Of a stretch of DNA of 64,000 bases, positions 35,811 through 45,334 are shown one piece after another. The notes beneath the pieces are model-generated. The model had not been told where the DNA came from. It saw only the letters and a list, made by a program, of their open reading frames with translations, and searched no databases. Origin of the DNA: Cryptosporangium aurantiacum. GTDB taxonomy: Bacteria; Actinomycetota; Actinomycetes; Mycobacteriales; Cryptosporangiaceae. The stretch covers positions 1 to 64,000 of the forward strand of contig NZ_FRCS01000011.1 of assembly GCF_900143005.1 (NCBI RefSeq), given 5' to 3'. Position 1 is the stretch's first letter. The number at the start of each line of letters is the position of its first letter. Position numbers and translations under genes: made by a program.

Positions 35811-36980
35811 TCACCGGTCAGTTGTGCCGAGCGGGGCACCCCGGGCGGCCATGAACGGGACCGGGTTCACCGCGTCGCCGTTCATGCGGGTCTCGAAGTG
35901 CAGGTGGGGCCCGGAGGAGTTTCCGGACGACCCCACTCGCCCGAGCGGCTGCCCAGCCACCACCGACTGCCCGACCGTGACCAGCGGACGCGACACCATG
36001 TGGCAGTAACGCGTGGTCAGCCCCGAGGTGTGGGCGATCTCGACGTACCAGCCACAACCCTTGATCGACGGGCTGCCGTCGACGTCGCAGTTGTCGGTGG
36101 ACGCGTTGCACATCGACGTGACGACGATGCCGGCGCTGGCCGCGTGGATCACCGTGTTCCGCGGGGAAATGATGTCCACGCCGGCGTGGCCGGGCCGCTC
36201 CGGCGTCCGGAAGCCGCTGCCCACGTCGCCCAGCGCGGGCACCGTCCAGCCCGCTCCGGTGACCTGACCGGGCACCGCACATTGGATCGGATCACCCGCC
36301 GTTGCCACGATGCCGTTCGCCGCACCCTTGGTGATGCGGTTGACCAGCAGCGTCGCGAACGCTTCCCAACGGGCGTAGCGCTCGGGGAAGGCCGAGATCT
36401 GCACCTGCTGCGCGACCTCCGCCAGCCGACGCGCGTTCCAGTTCGGCGTCCGGATGAGCTTCTCGTAGAACTTGGCGGACGCGTACTGCGGGTCGGTGAG
36501 CCGCTGGACAGGCGTCCGGCGATCGTTGGCGTCGACCGGAGCGTCACCCCAGCCGCTGCTCGGACGCTGCTGGAACAGTCCGACCGAGTCGTGGTCGGTG
36601 GCGACCGTGTAGTTGTGGAGCAGGCTTTCCTGGAGTGCGGTGGCGAGCGCGATGACCCATCCGCGCGGAGGCACTTTCATCTTCTGACCGACGCCGACGA
36701 TCGTCGTCGCGTTCTGCAACTGGTCGGCGGCCAAACCGTCGATCTTGACGTCATCGTCGACGGTGAAGCCCAGCGAGCCGCACCCCTCCTGAGCGTTCTC
36801 GGCAGAGTCGCGCATGCTCTGCACGACCGAGTTGAACACCATCGGCGTGAAGCCCAGGCAGAGCAGCGCGCTCACCGCCAGCAGCGCGATGCCGATGACG
36901 ATGAACTTGCGGACACGCCCCGGCCGCTCATCCGTTTCCGAGGGGCTGTCCGCCGCGTCCGGGCGCAGGTCGAGAGCCAT
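35811..36980 (-). CDS. Membrane-anchored transglycosylase-like / M23 peptidase (T4SS wall hydrolase)
   Basis: 389 residues. One membrane segment at about 25-50. A lysozyme-like helical region at about 85-215, with LATALQESLLHN (Glu about 118) and DSVGLFQQRPSSGWG, cleaves glycan chains in relatives. The LytM/M23 metallopeptidase domain at about 245-375 has HAGVD (H265, D269) and GPHLHFE (H359, H361), all the zinc and catalytic residues. Two-domain hydrolases of this sort open peptidoglycan for Gram-positive conjugation machines (VirB1-like). Last gene of the T4SS-like cluster; the insertion element begins 35 bp after its stop. Confidence 0.88.
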   Translation of the reverse strand: MALDLRPDAADSPSETDERPGRVRKFIVIGIALLAVSALLCLGFTPMVFNSVVQSMRDSAENAQEGCGSLGFTVDDDVKIDGLAADQLQNATTIVGVGQKMKVPPRGWVIALATALQESLLHNYTVATDHDSVGLFQQRPSSGWGDAPVDANDRRTPVQRLTDPQYASAKFYEKLIRTPNWNARRLAEVAQQVQISAFPERYARWEAFATLLVNRITKGAANGIVATAGDPIQCAVPGQVTGAGWTVPALGDVGSGFRTPERPGHAGVDIISPRNTVIHAASAGIVVTSMCNASTDNCDVDGSPSIKGCGWYVEIAHTSGLTTRYCHMVSRPLVTVGQSVVAGQPLGRVGSSGNSSGPHLHFETRMNGDAVNPVPFMAARGAPLGTTDR

Positions 36981-36989
36981 GGGGGTGAC

Positions 36990-37532
36990 TCACTCCCCCA
37001 GGTCGATCGTCGCCACCCGCCAGCCGTCCGCGGTGAGGACGCAAAGCGTGGTCGCGGGGCCGGCGTTGGTGGGCACCACGATGCGGGCGCTGGTCTCGCT
37101 CACCACGGTTCCGCTCGGGTCACCGGTCACAGCGGTGGCGGGGTTCGTCGTCGGGTCGACGTCGCGCAGCTGCTCCGCGAGATCGGGCAGCGCGTAACGG
37201 GACAGGCCCTCATACCACTGCTCCTGCGAGCGGCCGTCGGTCGGCTGGAGCCAGGCGCGCACGAACCCGTCACCGGCCCGGACCGCGTCCGACGGAACCC
37301 CGTCGGCCGATGGTGAGCCGCTGCTGTAGACGCTGTCGTCGCCCTCGGTGGACGACACCGTCCGGGACGGCTCCACCGCAGGGGCGACGTCCGGTGAGTT
37401 GTCCGGCGCGGTCGCCGATCCGAACAGCCGCGCCAGCAGCACGATGCCAGCGATGATGACCGCCAGCACCAGTGCGGACAGGATCCGGTAACCGGGCCGG
37501 CGCAGGTACACGCCCGCCGGCAGCCGCGACAT
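36990..37532 (-). CDS. VirB8/TcpC-like bitopic membrane protein
   Basis: 180 residues: short cytoplasmic head, one membrane helix (about 17-36, ILSALVLAVIIAGIVLLARL), a disordered Ser/Pro linker (40-80), and a 95-residue C-terminal domain (FVRAWLQPTDGRSQEQWYEGL, then ARIVVPTNAGPATTLCVL) with an NTF2-like pattern. This matches VirB8/TcpC-type scaffold proteins of type IV systems in topology and gene order, though identity is low. Ten bp upstream of the wall-hydrolase gene. Confidence 0.6.
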   Translation of the reverse strand: MSRLPAGVYLRRPGYRILSALVLAVIIAGIVLLARLFGSATAPDNSPDVAPAVEPSRTVSSTEGDDSVYSSGSPSADGVPSDAVRAGDGFVRAWLQPTDGRSQEQWYEGLSRYALPDLAEQLRDVDPTTNPATAVTGDPSGTVVSETSARIVVPTNAGPATTLCVLTADGWRVATIDLGE

Positions 37533-37558
37533 CGTCGAACTCCTCTCGCTGCCCGGGC

Positions 37559-39742
37559 CTACTCAGGGCGACTGCCCGCGGTGACGTCGGCGCTCTCCCG
37601 CGGCGCCGGACGGGACTCCGGGCGGACGTCGGGCTCGACGGTCCGGTAGCCGCTGTCCGGGCGGTAGACGACGAAGCGCTCGTCGGACTCGACCGGAATC
37701 GTCTCGCCGCCGGTGCGCACCGGGTAGGACGGGTCGCGGTAGTCCAAGCCACCGCCGTTCTCCGGACGCGCCGGACCGGCGGCCACCCTCATCGGTGGGC
37801 GCGACCCGGCCGGTGTGACCACGTCGTCGTCCGCTCCGGGACCGGTGTAGGTGGTCGTACCCGGACCGGTGCCGCCCGGATAGGGATCCGAACCGGTGCC
37901 GCTCGTCTCCGGGCGACCCGCGGCTCCGTCACGGACGACCGGCGACTCGTCCGTGAGGCGGGTTCTCGTGCCGGCGCCCGCCGTTTCGGCTTCGAGCGGC
38001 GCATCGCCGGCGCGGACGAACGAGCGGTCGCGACTCCACGTTTCCGGGCGCGCTTCGCTGCGGCGCTCGTCGTTGTCCTCGGCGGCACGGTTGCCGATCA
38101 GGGCGCCAGCGGCGACGAGGCCGGCTTGGCGGGCGTCGCCGAACGCACGGCGACGGACCGCGCCGAGACCGCCGACGAGGTCGTGGAAGGGGTTGCCGCC
38201 GGCGAGGGAGGTGAGCCGGCGGAAGGGACGGAGCAGTAACCACATGACGAGGCCGGTGAGGAAGATCAGCAGGATCTGTTGCCATCCGGCGAGGGACGCG
38301 GTGCTCGTGATCAGCTCGAGGGCGAGGAGGTAGACGCTGGCGCCGACACCGAAAATGACGCAGTTCAAGATTGCCGCGACCACAGTCCGAAACAGCCCGC
38401 GTAGCGGTCCAGACGCTGGGCGGAGAATACCGACTACTGCGATTGCGGGCAGGAAAGCGACGGCGAGACGGATGATCAGGAATGCAATGATGATCAAGAG
38501 CGATGCCATCAAATCAAACGGCGCCACTACCAGCGCAGCTACCATCGACGTGAACGCAGATCCGATCCGCGCGCTACCCTGCTTTCCCGTCAAGTATTCA
38601 TAGGCATCCGGATCCGCCTTCTTAATATCAGCTGCTACCTTCTTCCACTTCTCTTGCTTCTCTTTGACGATTCGGTCGCGCTCGATCGAGCTCTGGCGAG
38701 CGTCAGCGGCCTCTTCCCATGACATCGCCGAGGCTTCATAGAGCGACCTACCGTATTTCTTGGCAGTGGCGCTATCGGCCGAACCGAGTTCTCCACTCAA
38801 CCACTGACGATATAGAACGACATCCGTGACTGTCGCACTCGCGCGCTCGGAAGGTCGCCGCGTGTCCTCGCAATCACGGGATCCACAGCTCTCCGAACTA
38901 TTCGGATGAAGGGCGCTATTCACTGTTCCCAACGAACCTGTAAGACTGTTATCCGCTACAGTTGCCGCACGCACCGGCCAGGCGGCAACCGCTGTTGTAA
39001 CGATCATCACTAGCAGCGCCCAGCCAGCGAGCGTCGCCGCATCGGACATATCGCCACGACGAGCGGTCCAAACAAGCCACGCACCCACAATGACGACCGT
39101 TACAACACCAATAGTCGTAAAGATCCGCTCATAGAGGGCACTGCTTGCCTCTTCAATAAGGCCGTTGGTCCAGCCCCACATTGTTTGCGGATCATACGCA
39201 CGTTCCCTGACCGCATTGGTCAGGCCAACCGTGAATGTCGAAAAACTGAGCATCATGTTCGCAATGCTCGTATTAACCAAGGCATCAGGCGCGACCGCGC
39301 CATCCGGACCACACCCCAGGTCGTAGGTATGGTATTGCAGCCCGGCATAGCCAAACTGATCGTACGTCGGTGCTTTCTGATAATCGGCAGAGTCAATCTC
39401 GGCCGGTCGAGTAACGAAGAAACTAGTGGCGCCGGTGTCGGGCATGGCGGGGGTGGGGGGATCCAGGCAATCGACCACGCTACTACTCGGCAGACACGCC
39501 GCCGGGTCGGACGGACCGCAGGCGGCCTGTGCCGGCCGCACATCCGGCGACGCGAAAAGCGTCGCCACCGCCACCACCATCACCGTCAAAAACCACGCCG
39601 CCATCCGCCCGGCCGACGCACCGCGACCGATCACGGCATCGTCCGGATCCGGCGAGACGAGAGCTGACGAGACCGGACCCGACGAGAATAGCGTCGCCGA
39701 ATCCGAGACCCCCGCTCGTGAGGCCACCGAAGGCAGGGTCAC
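37559..39742 (-). CDS. VirB6/TrbL-like polytopic membrane protein
   Basis: 727 residues. N-terminal membrane/signal segment (about 48-70, ending in APAQA-like RPAQAACG), a Cys-containing extracytoplasmic region (75-195), then membrane helices at about 205-260 and 395-500 (FDLMASLLIIIAFLIIRLAV, LLIFLTGLVMWLLLRPF), and a 190-residue Arg/Gly/Asp-rich cytoplasmic tail. This is the channel-protein layout of VirB6/TrbL. Codons at about 38340-39420 are visibly more AT-rich than the rest of the gene. Start overlaps the VirB4-like stop. Confidence 0.65.
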   Translation of the reverse strand: MTLPSVASRAGVSDSATLFSSGPVSSALVSPDPDDAVIGRGASAGRMAAWFLTVMVVAVATLFASPDVRPAQAACGPSDPAACLPSSSVVDCLDPPTPAMPDTGATSFFVTRPAEIDSADYQKAPTYDQFGYAGLQYHTYDLGCGPDGAVAPDALVNTSIANMMLSFSTFTVGLTNAVRERAYDPQTMWGWTNGLIEEASSALYERIFTTIGVVTVVIVGAWLVWTARRGDMSDAATLAGWALLVMIVTTAVAAWPVRAATVADNSLTGSLGTVNSALHPNSSESCGSRDCEDTRRPSERASATVTDVVLYRQWLSGELGSADSATAKKYGRSLYEASAMSWEEAADARQSSIERDRIVKEKQEKWKKVAADIKKADPDAYEYLTGKQGSARIGSAFTSMVAALVVAPFDLMASLLIIIAFLIIRLAVAFLPAIAVVGILRPASGPLRGLFRTVVAAILNCVIFGVGASVYLLALELITSTASLAGWQQILLIFLTGLVMWLLLRPFRRLTSLAGGNPFHDLVGGLGAVRRRAFGDARQAGLVAAGALIGNRAAEDNDERRSEARPETWSRDRSFVRAGDAPLEAETAGAGTRTRLTDESPVVRDGAAGRPETSGTGSDPYPGGTGPGTTTYTGPGADDDVVTPAGSRPPMRVAAGPARPENGGGLDYRDPSYPVRTGGETIPVESDERFVVYRPDSGYRTVEPDVRPESRPAPRESADVTAGSRPE

Positions 39743-42700
39743 CGGGCATCACCCTCCTGGCCGGATATCCGGCCCACATCGCCGAGCGGATCGGCGGTGG
39801 TGTCAAGGTGTTCGAGCAGCCCTGGCACATAGGCCAGGTCCGCCCGGAATTTCTGGACTCGGCCGTCTACGTCACGCATGACGAATTCCCGGTAGCCGAG
39901 CCGCTGGTCGTTCTGAGTATCCGCAACCGACAACTGTGCCAGCGTGTTCTCGTACCCGATCCCACGCTGTACACCGAGCATACGGAGCGCCTGAGCCGCA
40001 ATCTCCGGATCCTCGGCGATCCGCCCCACGAAAACCGTGGAAACTAGATTCTGGACATCAAGCCCCAAAATGTCCACAGGGTTCTGCGAAGCCGCCAACG
40101 CCGCGATGTTCCACTTACGGGAGTCCCGGGCGAGCCTGGTGAACAGCGCCCGGCCCGATCCCCAGCCCGCGAGGAAGTGCGTCTCGTCGAGGGCGACCAG
40201 CTTCCGCTCGTGCATCGCCTTGCCGTAGGCCCGACGGGTGGTGAACGCCGTGGCCAGGTGCAGCATCGGCAGCGCCATGCGCTCCTCGAGCTGCCAGTAT
40301 TCGCGGTCGATCGACAAGTCCGGCAGCGCGAGGCCAGCCATCGTGATGACGGTCAGCACGGCCTCGTCCTGCCCGACCGGCGCGATGGACCGGCCGAAGA
40401 ACAGCCGGGACAACGGCATGTCCCGAACGTCCCCCAGTGTCTCGGCGAGCTCCGCACCCTCGTCGCCGAACGTCGCGACGGTGGCGACGAGGTCGTCGAG
40501 CGTCGCGAATTCCTCCGGCTCGACCTGGCGCGCGGCCCGCTGCAAGAGGATCGGGGACGACCGCTCCCGCTGGATCTGCGGCGGCAGCAGCATCATGCAG
40601 ATGTCGGTGGCCAGGGCCTTCCGCTCCGCCCGGGCGGCGGCGACCGCCGAGGTCCACTCGGCGGCACCGGCGTCGTCCGCCGGGTAGTGCTCGCGCCGGG
40701 GCGTCGGGATCAGCCCGTAGGGCGCGAGGGTCCCCGGCTCGCCGCGGGTCAGGTTGTAGATCTTGCTGTACGGCGCGAGCTCGGGCATCGTCGCCAGCCG
40801 GGCCAGTGGCCCGGACGGGTCGAGGATCGTGCACTGGACGCCACGCCGCGCAGCCAAGTAGGCGATACCGCCCATCAGCGTCGACTTACCACCGCCGGGC
40901 TCGGCGACGAACACCGTCAGACCGGAGCGCTCCCGCACCTCGGTGGCGTAGTGCGGGTCCCACATCACCGGACGGTGGCTGGTCCCGCACGTCTCCCCGA
41001 TGATCGGCCCTCGGCGGTCACCGATCGCGGCAGCCGCCTGAGGGATCGCCGCCGCGAAGTACTTCGCCGGCATCCGCCGCAGGTAACCGGTGTTGGCGAC
41101 CGGCTGCCCGGGGATGAACTCGTCCAGCAGCCGCAGCTGGTCACGCGGGTGCTGCAACGCGATCCGCATCGAACGGTAGTGGTCGGTCAGCGCCCGGACC
41201 CGCTTCAGGCACTCCTCCTCGGTCCGGCCGGCCACCGCGATCCGGTGCCAGCCGTGAACGCGAGCGGCGTCCAGGTCGAGGCCCGTCGACATCTCGTCGG
41301 AGATGTCCAGCGCCCGCTGCGCGAGCCGCTCCAGCTCGGGCGGAGCGTCCATCTCGTGCTCGTGGTAATCGCGCTGCTGCGACCGGATCGTCAGCAGCTT
41401 GTGCTCCAGGCTGCGCAGCGCGTCGCCCTGGCCGAGCACGTCGACGCGGCTGGACAGCTCCATCGGCCACGGCAGCTGCTCGTGGAAATGCAACCACGGC
41501 TCGTGCCGCTCGGGGATCGTCAGCTCCTCCATGCGCCCGAACGTCAGCACCGCGACGTGCCGTTCGACGTGCTCGTCGCCGATCCGCGAGAGCAGCTTGA
41601 CCGTGCTCCCGTACGGCGACCGGTAGCGCATCGTGTGCTCGGTGAACGCCAGCAGGTCACCGGTCTCCCAGCCGCCGGCCTCGGCTGGTGAGAGCGCGGG
41701 CGGCGGCGGCATGCAGAGCGCCACCGACCGGTGGATGAGCCACTCCACCTGCTTGGCCGTCGCCGGCCGGGCCTGCATGCCGAACGCACCGAGCACCTCG
41801 TCGAACCGCCCGACCAGCTGCTCCAAGCGAGCCCGCTCCGCGTTACCGGAGCCGCGCTTGCGCAGGGCGTTGAGCGTCTCGATCATCTGCTCACGCATGG
41901 TGCGGCGCTGGAACACGACGCCGAGGTAGACCTCGCCCTCGGCGAGGCTGGTGGCGTGCAGCCGACGCTGGCCGGCCTCCAGGTGGTCCGACCAGCTCGA
42001 CGCCCCGTACACGTCGGGCACCGGGTGCGGCGTCAGCGCGGCCATCCGGCGCGCCCAGCCGACGGCCGGGTACGGCCGGTTGGTCCGGCGCAGGTGCAGC
42101 CGGTACCCGGCCAGCGCCGCGTACTGCGCCGCGATCCCGAGCAGGATCGACGTCCGCTCCTTGTCGGCCCGGAACGCCCACTGGATGTCGGGCAGGTGGT
42201 ACCACGCGGTGACGTCGTTGCGGGTGAAGGTCAGGTGCCCGGCGATCTCGCGCAGCTCGAGTTCATGAACCGCCTGCCGGTCCTTGCGTCCCTTGGGCGC
42301 ACGGCTCTTCACCCGCCGCGACTGACGTTTTTTCTTCGGACGCTCTTCGCGCTCACGCCGTGGCTCGTCGGACTCCGGGGGGTCGAGCGCGGGGTAACGA
42401 TCGGGTGCGGGCACGTAGAGCGGGGCCGGCGGCACGGACTGGGGCGGCGCGGACGCGGGCACCCCGGTCACCGGCCGGCTCGGGACACGCGACGGTGGTG
42501 CGACTGCGACGGCCGCCGGGTGGGTCGGCAGCGTGGTCGGTGGCGCAGCGTTCAGCGGTGCGGCGTTGAGCGGGTGCTGGACGGGCCAGGGAGCCGCGCC
42601 GACGCCGGTGCCTTCCGCAGCGGAGACCGGATGCGCGACCGGACCGGAGACCGGACGCGCGGCAGGTCCGGACACCGGCGGATGTGCCGGCCCGGAGACC

Positions 42701-44682
42701 GGCCGTCCGGCCATGCCACCTGGGCCGCCCGGACGCGGACCGTCCGGAGGCGGCGGATATCCGCCTGCCCGCGGAGTACCGCTCCGTGGCGGCGCGGACG
42801 CGGGGCCCGGCCCGCCGCTCCAGCCTGCGGGCGGCGCGGACGCGGGGCCCGGCCTGCCGCTCCAGCCGTCGGGCGGCGCGGAGGCGGGACGGCCACTCTG
42901 GTTCGGACCCCAGCCGTTCGGCGGCGGTCCCTGCGACGGGCGGCCGGAAGGCACCGGACCGCCCGTGGACGGCGCCTGACCCGGGTAGCCCTGCGGTCCC
43001 CCGGGTTGCGGCGGGCCGGGGCGCTGCCCCGGCCCGACGTTCGGCGGCAGCACCGGATGCGCCCCCGACGGCTGGGAGACTCCCGGTGGAATGGCTCCGG
43101 GCGGGAGGACGCGGTGCGCGCCGGACTGTTGCCCGACGCTCGGCGGCACCGCGCCCGGCGGAAGGACGCCATGCGCCCCAGACTGCTGCCCCACGCCCGG
43201 CGGAAGGACGCCATGCGCACCGGACTGCTGCCCCACGCCCGGCGGAAGGACGCCATGCGCACCGGACTGCTGCCCCACGCTCGGCGGCACCGTGTTGGGC
43301 GGGAGGACTCGGTGTGCGCCGGACGGCTGAGCGACGCCAGGGTGCGGGCCGCCCCCGGGGTGCGGAGCCGCGTTCGGCGGCAGCACCGGGTAGCCACCGG
43401 ACGGCTGGTTGATCACGCGATGGGCACCGGACGGCTGGTTGACCGCGGGATTGCCCTGGCCGGCCGGCGGCTGGCCGTAGTTGGGCCGCGCGCCCGGCGG
43501 CATGATGCGGGGCGGGAACGGCCCGGGGCGCACCGGCGGTCCCCCGGTCGGTCCACTGGACTGGGGCGCACCCGATTGGGGCGCACCCGACTGCGGTGCC
43601 GAGGCCTGGGGCCCGACCTGCGGGCCGCCGGACTGGGGGCCGCCGGGCTGCGACGGTCCGGACTGCGGGCCTCCCGGCTGCTGGACCCCGCCCTGCGGAC
43701 CGCCCGGCACAGAGGATCCTGACCGCGAGCCGCTCTGCGGAGGCCCAGCCTGCGGACCACCCGGCTGCGCGGACCCCGGCTGCGATCCGCCGGGCTGTGA
43801 GGGTCCAGGCTGCGATCCGCCCTGCGGAGCCCCGGTGGGCGGACCACCCGGTTGCGACGGCCCGGCGTACGGACCGCCCAGCTGAGGGGGTCCGGACTGC
43901 GGGCCCCCGGGCCGCGGACCACCCGGCTGAGAAGAAGCGGACTGCGGTGCCCCGGCATGCGTGCCACTGGGCTGTGAAGAGCCGCCGTACGGACCACCCG
44001 GCTGCTGCGCGGACCCGGGCTGCGGTCCGACCGGCTGCGGGCCGTCGAACTGCGGGCCTCCGGGCTGCGGCGGTCCGGCCTGAGGGCCGCCCGGCTGCCC
44101 TGTCACAGCACCCGGCTGCCCGGTCGCGGAGCCCGGCTGCCCGGCCGCAGAACCCGGCTGCCCGGCCGCAGAACCCGGCTGCCCCGTCACAGAACCCGGC
44201 TGCCCCGTCACAGAACCCGGCTGCCCCGTCACAGAACCCGGCTGCCCCGCTGGGGGCGGCGGCGCGACGGTTTGCGGTGGTCCGCTCGACGGAACCGGCT
44301 GCCCCTGCGGCGGCGGCCCGAACGACGTCGGCCCGGGCTGACCCGGACCCGGCTGACCCGGACCCGGGTGACCCGGGCCGGACGGCGTCGCACCGGCTTG
44401 CCGCACCGGCGCACCGGCCGGCCGGAACACCGGGAAGCCGGAACGGCTTGCCCCGGCGCCCACGGGCACGCTCTCCCGATCGGCAGCGGCTCCGCCGCCG
44501 TCGGTCTCGGCCCCACCTGGCGCGGCTGCCCCAGAGGTCACGGCAGGCGTCACCGGCTCCGACGACGCGGCGCCGGACGTTGCGGCGCTCTCCGCCGCCG
44601 TCTCCACGGCCTCGTCGGCGCTGGTCTGTGCGGCCCGGGCTTCCGCCGAGTGGGCGTCTCCCCGGGCATGGCGTCCGCTCAT
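39739..44682 (-). CDS. VirB4-like secretion ATPase with an 800-residue Pro/Gly/Gln-repeat N-terminus
   Basis: 1647 residues. From about 806 to the end is a complete VirB4/TraC/SCO6880-type ATPase: N-terminal domain (HELELREIAGHLTF, WYHLPDIQWAF), Walker A AEPGGGKST (about 1260-1268) and Walker B KLVALDETHFLAG (about D1499, E1500), then SQNPVDIL and a C-terminal sensor region. Residues 1-805 are disordered and built of repeats: an Ala/Glu-rich head, QPGSVTG-type heptads, xGGPQxGPxQP stretches, and 14-residue units such as VGQQSGAHGVLPPG. A basic patch (EERPKKKRQSRRVKSRAPKG) links the two parts. The ATPase powers assembly or transport; the extension may act as a tether or scaffold. Confidence 0.85.
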   Translation of the reverse strand: MSGRHARGDAHSAEARAAQTSADEAVETAAESAATSGAASSEPVTPAVTSGAAAPGGAETDGGGAAADRESVPVGAGASRSGFPVFRPAGAPVRQAGATPSGPGHPGPGQPGPGQPGPTSFGPPPQGQPVPSSGPPQTVAPPPPAGQPGSVTGQPGSVTGQPGSVTGQPGSAAGQPGSAAGQPGSATGQPGAVTGQPGGPQAGPPQPGGPQFDGPQPVGPQPGSAQQPGGPYGGSSQPSGTHAGAPQSASSQPGGPRPGGPQSGPPQLGGPYAGPSQPGGPPTGAPQGGSQPGPSQPGGSQPGSAQPGGPQAGPPQSGSRSGSSVPGGPQGGVQQPGGPQSGPSQPGGPQSGGPQVGPQASAPQSGAPQSGAPQSSGPTGGPPVRPGPFPPRIMPPGARPNYGQPPAGQGNPAVNQPSGAHRVINQPSGGYPVLPPNAAPHPGGGPHPGVAQPSGAHRVLPPNTVPPSVGQQSGAHGVLPPGVGQQSGAHGVLPPGVGQQSGAHGVLPPGAVPPSVGQQSGAHRVLPPGAIPPGVSQPSGAHPVLPPNVGPGQRPGPPQPGGPQGYPGQAPSTGGPVPSGRPSQGPPPNGWGPNQSGRPASAPPDGWSGRPGPASAPPAGWSGGPGPASAPPRSGTPRAGGYPPPPDGPRPGGPGGMAGRPVSGPAHPPVSGPAARPVSGPVAHPVSAAEGTGVGAAPWPVQHPLNAAPLNAAPPTTLPTHPAAVAVAPPSRVPSRPVTGVPASAPPQSVPPAPLYVPAPDRYPALDPPESDEPRREREERPKKKRQSRRVKSRAPKGRKDRQAVHELELREIAGHLTFTRNDVTAWYHLPDIQWAFRADKERTSILLGIAAQYAALAGYRLHLRRTNRPYPAVGWARRMAALTPHPVPDVYGASSWSDHLEAGQRRLHATSLAEGEVYLGVVFQRRTMREQMIETLNALRKRGSGNAERARLEQLVGRFDEVLGAFGMQARPATAKQVEWLIHRSVALCMPPPPALSPAEAGGWETGDLLAFTEHTMRYRSPYGSTVKLLSRIGDEHVERHVAVLTFGRMEELTIPERHEPWLHFHEQLPWPMELSSRVDVLGQGDALRSLEHKLLTIRSQQRDYHEHEMDAPPELERLAQRALDISDEMSTGLDLDAARVHGWHRIAVAGRTEEECLKRVRALTDHYRSMRIALQHPRDQLRLLDEFIPGQPVANTGYLRRMPAKYFAAAIPQAAAAIGDRRGPIIGETCGTSHRPVMWDPHYATEVRERSGLTVFVAEPGGGKSTLMGGIAYLAARRGVQCTILDPSGPLARLATMPELAPYSKIYNLTRGEPGTLAPYGLIPTPRREHYPADDAGAAEWTSAVAAARAERKALATDICMMLLPPQIQRERSSPILLQRAARQVEPEEFATLDDLVATVATFGDEGAELAETLGDVRDMPLSRLFFGRSIAPVGQDEAVLTVITMAGLALPDLSIDREYWQLEERMALPMLHLATAFTTRRAYGKAMHERKLVALDETHFLAGWGSGRALFTRLARDSRKWNIAALAASQNPVDILGLDVQNLVSTVFVGRIAEDPEIAAQALRMLGVQRGIGYENTLAQLSVADTQNDQRLGYREFVMRDVDGRVQKFRADLAYVPGLLEHLDTTADPLGDVGRISGQEGDAR
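43100..43330. repeat. 42-bp repeats in the VirB4-like gene
   Basis: Units encoding VGQQSGAHGVLPPG occur three times almost unchanged, flanked by longer variants with an added AVPPS or AIPPG. The near-identity of the DNA units points to recent duplication. Confidence 0.8.
44090..44250. repeat. 21-bp repeats in the VirB4-like gene
   Basis: Eight or so 21-bp units encoding QPGSVTG, QPGSAAG, QPGSATG and QPGAVTG lie head to tail. Confidence 0.85.
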
Positions 44683-45032
44683 CGAATGGTCTCCCGAACG
44701 ACGATCCTCGACCGGGCACGGCCGCCGCGTTCATCGGCGGCGCGGTCCCGCCGCCAGTCCGTCGCCGCGGTGCGCAGCACCGCGCGGACCGGGCGGTCAG
44801 GACTGACCTGGCGGAGGATCAAAGAGGTCAGGACGATCGACAGGGCGATCTCGATCGCGGGGAAGTAGTCAACGTCTCCGGTCAGGGCGTACCGGATCAG
44901 GATGATGACAGCGAGCACGACGGCGAACAGCGGATACGCCACATAGGGCAGGTGCACCGGCAGCGTGAAGCCCTTCGGACCCAGGAAGAGCAGCTTCGCG
45001 CGGTAGATGTCGTCGTCGGGGCGGAGCCGCAT
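44679..45032 (-). CDS. PrgI/VirB3-like small membrane protein
   Basis: 117 residues with two membrane segments (about 27-48 and 55-75), separated by a short loop, and a basic C-terminus. The N-terminus RLRPDDDIYRAKLLFLGPKG places the protein before the ATPase as PrgI/VirB3 proteins do in Gram-positive systems. Four-base overlap with the VirB4-like gene. Identification is mainly by topology and position. Confidence 0.65.
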   Translation of the reverse strand: MRLRPDDDIYRAKLLFLGPKGFTLPVHLPYVAYPLFAVVLAVIILIRYALTGDVDYFPAIEIALSIVLTSLILRQVSPDRPVRAVLRTAATDWRRDRAADERGGRARSRIVVRETIR

Positions 45033-45037
45033 CCGGT

Positions 45038-45334
45038 TCAGCCTCCGAGCGCCAGCTTGGCGACGCTCTCACCGAACGCGAAGAGCAACCCCGCGCCGGC
45101 GATGAACACGATGCCGAGTATGGCGATACCACCGGTGGTCAGCGCAGCCGACCACTGGCCTTTACCTGATCTGCTCAGGATGATCACGCCGACGACGGCG
45201 AGCAGGATCGGCACGATCTTGGACACGATGAAGCCGACGATCCCGTCGGTGTTCAGCGTGGTGCCGCCCGGGTCTGCCGCGGCGAGAATCCCGTCAGGAA
45301 TCCCTGCAGTCGCCTGGATCACGTGGGTCAGCAT
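45038..45334 (-). CDS. VirB2/TrbC-like two-helix membrane protein
   Basis: 98 residues. GGGAGG six bases before the ATG at 45334 fixes the start; the open frame upstream is not coding. Two membrane helices (about 40-58, IVPILLAVVGVIIL; and 68-90, GGIAILGIVFIAGAGLLFAF) follow a short periplasm-like head. Small two-helix proteins at this place in type IV clusters are pilin (VirB2/TrbC) equivalents. No signal-peptidase site is obvious. First gene of the minus-strand cluster. Confidence 0.6.
   Translation of the reverse strand: MLTHVIQATAGIPDGILAAADPGGTTLNTDGIVGFIVSKIVPILLAVVGVIILSRSGKGQWSAALTTGGIAILGIVFIAGAGLLFAFGESVAKLALGG

Noticed and set aside
41731-43722. A 663-codon open frame on the plus strand opposite the VirB4-like gene
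   Set aside because: It mirrors the high-GC third positions of the true gene; the minus-strand product has a complete Walker-type ATPase.
43100-44250. Possible CRISPR array in the regularly spaced repeats
   Set aside because: The units are contiguous, without unique spacers, and keep one reading frame; they are protein-coding minisatellites.
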